Source: Spizellomyces punctatus DAOM BR117 (Eukaryota > Chytridiomycota > Chytridiomycetes > Spizellomycetales > Spizellomycetaceae). From it: DNA of 64,000 nucleotides. A model generated the notes under the pieces. It worked only from the letters and a program-made list of their open reading frames with translations. It had not been told where the DNA came from and searched no databases. Position numbers and translations under genes: made by a program. Positions 57,543 to 64,000 of this stretch are shown here, piece by piece; the first letter of the stretch is position 1; the number at the start of each line of letters is the position of its first letter. The stretch covers positions 1-64,000 of the forward strand of contig NW_015971542.1 of assembly GCF_000182565.1 (NCBI RefSeq). The letters are read 5' to 3'.

Positions 57543-58960
57543 ATGAACCCTGCAAGATCTGCTGCTGCACGCGCCGTGCGCGCCATCTCCTCTTCTGCAA
57601 GGCAACCTGCCGCCCGCACCATCACCACTGCGGCTGCACGAGCAATCCGTGCTAGCGCTCCCGTTGCCGTGAGAAGCCCTGTGGTAAGTTTCTGGCAGGA
57701 TGTTGTGGTGGACAACACGATAGATTCATTGGCTAAACAAAATTTCAAACATAATTGCAGTTTGTCCAGCAACGTGGCGTCAAAACCTTGGACTTTGGTG
57801 GATCAAAAGAAACCGTCTGGGAGAGATCTGACTTCCCCAAGGAAAAGCTCCACAAGATCTTTGCCAACGACACTTTTGCCGTCCTCGGCTACGGTACACA
57901 AGGATATGCCCAATCGCTCAACCTTCGCGACAATGGTCTCAAAGTGATTGTTGGTGTGCGTAAGGGCGGTCACTCTTGGGAGGCTGCAAAGAAGGACGGC
58001 TGGGTGGAAGGCAAAACCCTGTTCTCCATCGAAGAAGCTGCTGACAAGGGTACTATCTTGATGTACCTTTTGTCTGACGCTGGTCAGAAGGAGGGTTGGC
58101 CTACCATCAAGCCATACGTGACAAAGGGCAAAACACTCTATTTCTCCCACGGTTTCAGTGTCGTATTCCCCGAACAGACTGGCGTTGTGCCACCAAAGGA
58201 TGTAGACGTGATCCTTGCTGCCCCCAAGGGCTCTGGTGCTACCGTCCGCTCCTTGTTTCTGGAGGGCCGCGGAATCAACTCGTCTGTTGCTATCCACCAA
58301 GACGTATCTGGTCAAGCTCGCGAGCGAGCATTTGCCATGGGTGTTGCAATTGGATCTGGATACCTCTACGAAACTACATTGTAGGTGTCGCTCGCTCTTG
58401 TAATCGACTGGGGTAATGTGATATTGACGTGCTCTCTTGGTTCTTTAGCAAGAAGGAGGTGTACTCTGACCTTACTGGTGAGCGTGGTATCTTGATGGGT
58501 GCCATTCAAGGAGCGTTTGCCGCTCAGTACGACGTCCTCCGTGCCAAGGGTCACAGTCCCTCTGAGGCTTTCAACGAAACTGTCGAGGAGGCGACCCAGT
58601 CTCTATACCCATTGATTGCAAAGAATGTGAGTGTCGCTGCTGTTCCGGACACCAACTGATTATTCGTGAGACTTATCCTCTTTTTCTTGACAGGGTATGG
58701 ATTGGATGTACGCCAACTGCAGTACCACCGCTCGTCGTGGTGCTCTTGACTGGGCGCCCGAATTCTACAAGGCCACCAAGCCTGTGTTTGAGGCTCTGTA
58801 CGAGTCTGTCGAGAACGGATCTGAGACCAAGAGGAGTTTGGAGGAGAACAGCCGACCAGACTACCGGGAGCGATTGGAGGCCGAGCTCCGTGAAATCCGT
58901 GAAAGTGAAATGTGGCGGGCTGGCCGAACGGTGCGAAGCCTCCGTCCCGAGAACAATTAA
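57543..58960 (+). CDS. ILV5: Ketol-acid reductoisomerase, mitochondrial
   Basis: Four exons (57543-57683, 57761-58380, 58449-58626, 58694-58960) give 401 residues. The enzyme converts acetolactate or acetohydroxybutyrate to the dihydroxy acids of valine, leucine and isoleucine synthesis, using NADPH and Mg2+. Residues 1-47 are an Ala/Arg-rich presequence (MNPARSAAARAVRAISSSAR). The Rossmann loop is FAVLGYGTQGYAQSLNLRD, followed by VIVGVRKGGHSWEAAKKDGW. The substrate-side motifs VILAAPKGSGATVRSLFLEG and DLTGERGILMGAIQGAFAAQ are intact. The C-terminal helices end WRAGRTVRSLRPENN, as in fungal enzymes. The first intron falls exactly at the end of the presequence. Codon choice is regular, consistent with high expression. 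Confidence 0.95.
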
Positions 58961-59212
58961 AATGTTGCGTACGATGGGGATGGTAAGCGGGTAGATGGAA
59001 ACCATTTGTTGTAATTAAGTATTTGGATGAATTTGAATGCTACTGGTTTGACAGTCGAATGTTGTCTAATTCGGTTGCAATGTGTAATTTGAGAAATGAT
59101 GCAATAAAAGGGTTTGTTTTAAAAGAGCGCCATGTGACGGACAAGGGGGCATGTCATGCGCTGTTGCTTACCTCAGCTGATATGGAGGCCGCCCGACGGG
59201 AGGCGAGGGGAG

Positions 59213-59220
59213 TATAAAAA
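59213..59220 (+). promoter_or_regulatory. TATA box candidate for the 59435 gene
   Basis: TATAAAAA at 59213-59220, then a T-rich leader including a run near 59305. The distance to the ATG at 59435 is about 215 bp, which allows a long 5' UTR. Confidence 0.4.
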
Positions 59221-59434
59221 GGATAGCGGATATCGTTTTGGTTTTTTTGTTTTATTCTGCTCATTTTCCCTTTCAACGGACGGCCTGGAGGGAACGAGCA
59301 ACCTTTTTTTTTTTGAGTTTGTGTTGCTTTTCGAGGTTTTTAGCAACAGACAAGGACATCCCCCGTGCCGTGTCCAGTGCACATCCATTTGAACCAAAAA
59401 CAAGGACAGCAACTCGTCTTTTTTTACACCAAAC

Positions 59435-59716
59435 ATGTCTTCTTCAAGCACAGCGCCCATTACCATTCCTATGCGTGCCACATCCTCGCTCTTGCGCGGT
59501 TCACCTCCACTCATCGAAACTGGGTCGTCCGCCCCTCAAGCTGCCTCTGTCTCTCCGACCTCTGCAAAGCACCATCCGATGGCCCGTCGAGGTTCTATGG
59601 CGTATCCATTTGTCGATGCTGATCCAGAGGTTGAGGGTTCTTCTCCTCCTACAAGGACGCGCACTATGAGTTTGTATGATATCCATTCGCAGGATCCGTC
59701 CGGAAAGGCCGTGTGA
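59435..59716 (+). CDS. Small Ser/Pro-rich protein with likely phosphosites
   Basis: Single exon, 93 residues, no recognised family. Almost the whole chain is Ser, Pro, Thr and Ala (MSSSSTAPITIPMRATSSLL). Two basic-directed sites stand out: RRGSMAYPF and RTRTMSLYDI, which fit PKA or 14-3-3 type patterns. The end is DIHSQDPSGKAV. It is likely disordered and possibly a regulated inhibitor or adaptor, but that is inference. Promoter signals (TATA at 59213, pyrimidine-rich leader) and regular codon use support a real gene. It ends 220 bp from the convergent flagellar-protein gene. Confidence 0.55.
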   Translation: MSSSSTAPITIPMRATSSLLRGSPPLIETGSSAPQAASVSPTSAKHHPMARRGSMAYPFVDADPEVEGSSPPTRTRTMSLYDIHSQDPSGKAV

Positions 59717-59936
59717 GTGGGCCGGGTGATGGGCGGTGTGGAAAGTTGCATTATCCATCTTGTTTCTTTTTTTGATTCCTTTTGGGTTCACGGTTAGGCT
59801 TTGCTTTGTGTGTAAGATACATTTATATATCCCGTTGTCTTTTCTGGAAATCATTGCGCATCAGAAAATGTCACTTTTTTTTTTCTATTCTGGGTCTTTT
59901 GCTACATGTGCACTATAATTACACGAATTACATTTT

Positions 59937-62900
59937 TCAAAAGTCAAGGCTGGGCGCTGTTGCAAGCACCTTGACAATCCAAACACGGTTTTCTGTGGCA
60001 GGCACCACAGTATGAGGATCAACAAATTTCAGTCCTCCATTCAAGGTGATGCGGAAACAGCTTTCAACAGATACAGGGGCCACCGCTCGCAGTAAGATTC
60101 GGGTCTGCTCACTCGATGGTGTGTCGGACGGTTTCGTCCGTCCGCCTTTCCCAGTTGGCGGAGGTTTGCCCGATGATGGAGATTTCGGTGATGAGGCCAG
60201 GGACAATTGTGATATGCTTTCCATTGCCTCACTGCCGAGTCTATCCTTCTTTTTCTTGGTTCCAACTCTTTCTATCCCAATTTTCAGCGTCCTGGTGTGC
60301 CCGAGTTCGACAGTTCCCTCAGTAGGTTCTATGGTAAATTTAAACTTTTCGCCACCAACACTGGCCGCCCGGGCTCCATCCTCTTCGATGTCTTCAATTG
60401 GAAGGAATACTCCCAGATCCTCGTAATAGGCAAAGTCCATCTCATACGGATCAATCACAAAATCAGCGGGCACTGCTGGTGCTGATGTATGCTTTTGTTT
60501 ATCTTTCTTCTTTCCGGCAGTTCCACTCACTGGAGCGTTGCCAGGATCCGGAGGAGGTGGGGCAGGAGGCTTCAAGTTGGCAATGATCAGGTCTTTTATG
60601 TCTACTTCCCAAGCGTCATCAACCTTTTGCCACTGACACTGTAGTGTGCAGTATCGAAGATCCTCAGTCTCAAACGGCCGCATGCTCTCCAAAGCCATGG
60701 CGAGCTGGTTTCCTTGGTCATTGGCTTCGAATGGAGTTGGCATTGGTGTTGGAGGAATATTTGTCAAGGGTTCTTCATCGCTCTCCTCGCTTGACTTGTC
60801 GCTACCTGCTACTGAGTTATCTGCATCGCTTCGCACACTCCATCGACGCTCCTCTCCAGCGTCTTTCCGATGAACAAATAATTCCGGAGGTATGTCGAAT
60901 GGCCCCTCGCACAGAGAGACCGGTGGAGGATCATATCCCAAAAGAGCCGTCGTTGAATCCCAGCATCGGCCGTGTACTTTACGTTTCATCTCATTCTCTG
61001 GAATGCCCCAAACCTTCACGCGAATGTAATCAAAAAAGTGATCAGACTCCCGGTCGGGAGCAAATTTAATGGTGACTTCTTGCTCTAGGCCGGGGCCGAT
61101 GACCGACTCGCTAGGGATAGCAGTGAAGGCGTTTGATCCGTTTGCGTTCACTGTGCCGTACGTAGGCTCCTCCCCGGGCCTTTGCAATTCTAATTTCGAC
61201 AGCTCAAAGAGACATGTAACAGGGTGGCTTCCCGTGTTCTTCACCCGAAGCGTCTTGGTACTGGTATCTCCTACGCAAAGATCACCGAAAAACAATTCCT
61301 TCTCGTGCGGCTCTTCGATATGCACCCGAGGAACAACACCTTCACCGGCCAATTGCACTTTGACCTGTGAAGTTTCCGTCAAAAGGGTGTATTCCGAGCG
61401 AGATATCACGCCTTCCTCATGCGGTTCAAAAACCATTTCAACAGCGATATCAGTCTCAGGTAATACTTCAGGTAATGCATCTCTGGCGAGCCGGAAGCAA
61501 GCACTGCCAGTGGGACGATTGCTCTCATCTAGATTCAACTCTCTAATCTTTATTGGCCGAGTTGACAAGTTCCGGAGAATAATTGGCTTCACCAAACGTT
61601 GGCCAACTGGTACTTGGCCGAAATCCAACTCTGACAGAGGCTCAACCAGGATTAGATCTGGCTTGACGATCGACGCATTGACATGAAGAAGAATCGTGCT
61701 GATGCCTTCCTGGTCGCCGACGAGCGGTGCAGTTACCTTGCCATGGCCCGAATCATGATGATTGTGATTTTTTTCTCGATTGATCTTACGAATACGACAC
61801 GGAATGACGAACGAAATCCTCAATTCATTAACCGTGTCCAACCGTTGCTCAAGATCAGACTTGTATGGGGCAGACGGCACAGCTGGCAGTTTGCTGTCTT
61901 CGATCGTAGGCTGTCCGACGTCCGGCAACCGTACATCAGGGATTGCAGAAGACGCTGTGGGTGCCTTACCGCGCTGCTTTTCTCTGGGTATTCCTTTGCC
62001 AGCTTTGTCGCGGTCCTTCCCTGGAGCATTCGTACGAAGAGACGACTGCGGGATGATATTGGTATCTTCGGGTTTGGAGATGCCATTGACATCACGTTCT
62101 TTGCCTCCTCCGTTCTCCATAGCACTACCGCCATTGATGCATGAGGGGCTGATCGCCTTTCTCTCCTGCACGTTTGCCGGTGGTGGGATTTGCGGGGCAA
62201 GTTTTACCGTGAATTCTGCACTTTCACCCGGCTGCAGGCTTCCTCGGCACGGGAGGACACTGATTGGTAATGTGGAATGATCGAGTAGGAGGGTCGGATC
62301 CCGTTGTTGCTCGGGAGTTACGAGTCTAAGGTCACTTGGAGATCGCGCTTCCCACTCGGCGATGGAACACAAGTCAATGATTTGGGGCACACCAAACTCA
62401 AATTCAATAGCACACTCCTCCTCCTCGTCCTCGTTGCTCGCATGTCGTAGCCCTTCTGGCTCGCGAGAAGATGTCTCGAGTTTCAATCTCTTGCTCCACA
62501 CGCGACGCTTGATCTCGGCATTTTTTCGTCGTCTTTCTTCTTCACCCGTCCACTCGCGTATAATTCTCAGCTTTTCTTCCCCAACACTCCCGTAGGCAAT
62601 TGGCGCAATGGTAACCATGCCGTGCTCCCGATTGAATCGTAAAGGTGGGCATACTGCACTGCCCCGACAATGAATGACAGTGTGCTTGGTCTGCTCAATG
62701 CTCACTTGATGACATGTTATGCTCATATTGTCATACGTGCGACCCTCCTCCAGATCGGTAAGCTGTGGAGCAAACTTTATTGGCACGAGAGTGGTCAACT
62801 CAGCCGGTAGGCTGATTTCACCATTGGCCCCGTCAATCGTTAGCGCATTAGGGTGTGAAGATAGAAATCGCAAGGTTTGGGAAAGCAATGATCGGTTGAT

Positions 62901-64000
62901 GATTTGTAAATGAATAATCTTTGGTGGTTCATAAATCGAGCATGTCCCAAAGTCAACGTTGAGCGTTCTCTCAAGACTGTCACCATGAAGTGTTCCAGGA
63001 ACTTTAAGTTCAACGTCTGTCGTAGTTAACCTACCCTGCAGAGTAACTCTCAGCTTGTATGTGATGCCTTCGGCGACGTATGCTAAGCCAAGTGGAATTA
63101 CAAAGCCGGCCTTCTGTCGGCTTCCAAGTTCGCGGTATGCGCTCCGCGACGGTTTGATTTTTATCTGGAGATGGAACGGTATACTCAGAGGTTGTAAAAA
63201 TGCCAACCTTGGAGAGATCTCAACTTCCCCGAGAGTCGGTATTGTCATTAGTAAACTGTCAGGACGCCCCACATCCTTTGCGGAGGCGGCTGAAACGGTC
63301 TTCTTCGTCCCGCGGTTAATGTCCTCGGTAGAGTGTCCTTCAAGTTGCTCTTGCTCAATACGTTCTGATTCGTCGGGACCTGTCACAAGAAGCTTCACCG
63401 CGTATCGTCCGGCATTTTGAAGTACAACGCTACGCCGATATGATTGATCAACAATGCATAACCCAAAATCCACGTTCGCCTTGTCAAGGGTCACCGGGGG
63501 TAAGCCGATCGTTCCATCGCATCGTATTCTTATCGGTTCTACGCCGAGCTCCTCATCAAAAAAGATTGCAAATGTGGCACCTTCCGACGTTTTTACTCTT
63601 GCTGCAAGACCTTGTGGTGGACTGAACCTAATCTGGATGCTGCACGAACTATATGAACCGAGGAAAAAATCGTCATCGTCATCCTCCGTAGTTACTAGTT
63701 GGAACAGCGGTATGGTGGTATCGTCTTCCTCTAGGATGGCATTATCCTGGTCCTGTATGTGATCAATCCGAAACGTGCCTGGAATGGCGCCGTTGTTTGA
63801 CACTTGGATGCGACGGGTGATAGTGCCTCCAACCAAGCAGGTTCCAAAGTGGATCAGTACCCGTCGAGGCCCTATTTCTTGCGCTAGATGCGCGGAGGAT
63901 TTCTTCTGCGCGACAAGTTTGCCTTCATTTCCCGTTTCATTTCCTTCGGAATCATCTAACACTTCTTCTGGGGAATTATATCTGTCTCTGCCAACACAAA
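59937..64000 (-). CDS. ASH/MSP-repeat flagellar protein (CFAP74-like), 5' end outside window
   Basis: The minus frame is open from the window edge (64000) to TGA at 59937, over 1,350 residues without an intron. It contains at least five ASH/MSP-like immunoglobulin folds, each opening with an FG-hydrophobic-G pattern: LIHFGTCLVGGTITRRIQVS, NVDFGLCIVDQSYRRSVVL, NVDFGTCSIYEPPKIIHLQI, ELDFGQVPVGQRLVKPIIL and ELFFGDLCVGDTSTKTLRVK. Such arrays occur in axonemal proteins (hydin, DLEC1, CFAP65, CFAP74). The C-terminal third has PAPPPPDPGN, Lys-rich linkers and a last fold (FRITLNGGLKFVD). CFAP74 is my best match, because of the central-pair-type layout, but the exact orthologue needs a search. Presence implies a flagellated cell stage. 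The true start lies beyond 64000. Confidence 0.75.
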   Translation of the reverse strand, partial: CVGRDRYNSPEEVLDDSEGNETGNEGKLVAQKKSSAHLAQEIGPRRVLIHFGTCLVGGTITRRIQVSNNGAIPGTFRIDHIQDQDNAILEEDDTTIPLFQLVTTEDDDDDFFLGSYSSCSIQIRFSPPQGLAARVKTSEGATFAIFFDEELGVEPIRIRCDGTIGLPPVTLDKANVDFGLCIVDQSYRRSVVLQNAGRYAVKLLVTGPDESERIEQEQLEGHSTEDINRGTKKTVSAASAKDVGRPDSLLMTIPTLGEVEISPRLAFLQPLSIPFHLQIKIKPSRSAYRELGSRQKAGFVIPLGLAYVAEGITYKLRVTLQGRLTTTDVELKVPGTLHGDSLERTLNVDFGTCSIYEPPKIIHLQIINRSLLSQTLRFLSSHPNALTIDGANGEISLPAELTTLVPIKFAPQLTDLEEGRTYDNMSITCHQVSIEQTKHTVIHCRGSAVCPPLRFNREHGMVTIAPIAYGSVGEEKLRIIREWTGEEERRRKNAEIKRRVWSKRLKLETSSREPEGLRHASNEDEEEECAIEFEFGVPQIIDLCSIAEWEARSPSDLRLVTPEQQRDPTLLLDHSTLPISVLPCRGSLQPGESAEFTVKLAPQIPPPANVQERKAISPSCINGGSAMENGGGKERDVNGISKPEDTNIIPQSSLRTNAPGKDRDKAGKGIPREKQRGKAPTASSAIPDVRLPDVGQPTIEDSKLPAVPSAPYKSDLEQRLDTVNELRISFVIPCRIRKINREKNHNHHDSGHGKVTAPLVGDQEGISTILLHVNASIVKPDLILVEPLSELDFGQVPVGQRLVKPIILRNLSTRPIKIRELNLDESNRPTGSACFRLARDALPEVLPETDIAVEMVFEPHEEGVISRSEYTLLTETSQVKVQLAGEGVVPRVHIEEPHEKELFFGDLCVGDTSTKTLRVKNTGSHPVTCLFELSKLELQRPGEEPTYGTVNANGSNAFTAIPSESVIGPGLEQEVTIKFAPDRESDHFFDYIRVKVWGIPENEMKRKVHGRCWDSTTALLGYDPPPVSLCEGPFDIPPELFVHRKDAGEERRWSVRSDADNSVAGSDKSSEESDEEPLTNIPPTPMPTPFEANDQGNQLAMALESMRPFETEDLRYCTLQCQWQKVDDAWEVDIKDLIIANLKPPAPPPPDPGNAPVSGTAGKKKDKQKHTSAPAVPADFVIDPYEMDFAYYEDLGVFLPIEDIEEDGARAASVGGEKFKFTIEPTEGTVELGHTRTLKIGIERVGTKKKKDRLGSEAMESISQLSLASSPKSPSSGKPPPTGKGGRTKPSDTPSSEQTRILLRAVAPVSVESCFRITLNGGLKFVDPHTVVPATENRVWIVKVLATAPSLDF

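Overview
This is nuclear DNA of a fungus. Genes are split by short introns (about 50-110 nt, GT...AG) and include a mitochondrial ketol-acid reductoisomerase, a fungal-type homeodomain regulator, an OCH1-like GT32 enzyme and Spa2-like repeats. A 4-kb single-exon gene for an ASH/MSP-repeat protein of the CFAP74/DLEC1/hydin type points to a motile flagellum, so a zoosporic (chytrid-like) fungus is the best guess. That assignment is inference; no rRNA or species marker is present. No CRISPR array, rRNA gene or intact tRNA gene was seen.

Layout. Bases 1-11,000 are gene-poor and degraded: a kinase gene cut off after its N-lobe, one hypothetical ORF, a tandem repeat holding telomere-like units, a tRNA-like relic, and a UPF1-like helicase gene with one in-frame stop and three frameshifts. 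From 11 to 35 kb genes are dense and mostly intact: a tyrosine phosphatase, a homeodomain protein, a 10-exon unknown gene, an HSL-type esterase, a very long helical-repeat (PPR-like) protein, an LYR-motif protein overlapping tail-to-tail with an SH3-septin-like GTPase, a membrane-anchored basic protein, a double-UBA protein and an HR1/coiled-coil protein. From 35.1 to 38.0 kb lies a second gene-poor island with a Ty1/copia relic, tandem duplications and a 31-bp near-perfect palindrome. From 38 to 64 kb genes are dense again: a small orphan, a WS/DGAT-type acyltransferase, a protein with four Spa2-like motifs, a GT32 glycosyltransferase, an F-box-like protein, CTF4 (24 exons), an MCH1-like MFS transporter, a polytopic membrane protein, a Tim44/mL45-like mitochondrial protein, ILV5, a small Ser-rich protein and the flagellar protein (5' end outside the window).

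How the genes relate. There is no operon or metabolic cluster. Most intact genes are housekeeping or cell-biology functions (replication fork, branched-chain amino acids, mitochondrial ribosome or import, lipid acylation, polarity, flagellum). Exon phases were checked by hand: for every fully modelled intact gene except the mL45-like one, the listed exons add up to whole codons. Items most worth a second look are the SH3-septin-like GTPase, the four-motif Spa2-like protein, the frame-shifting 34-bp duplication at the CTF4 stop codon, the 31-bp palindrome at 37.77 kb, and the 4.5-kb tandem repeat with a 12-bp telomere-like insertion.
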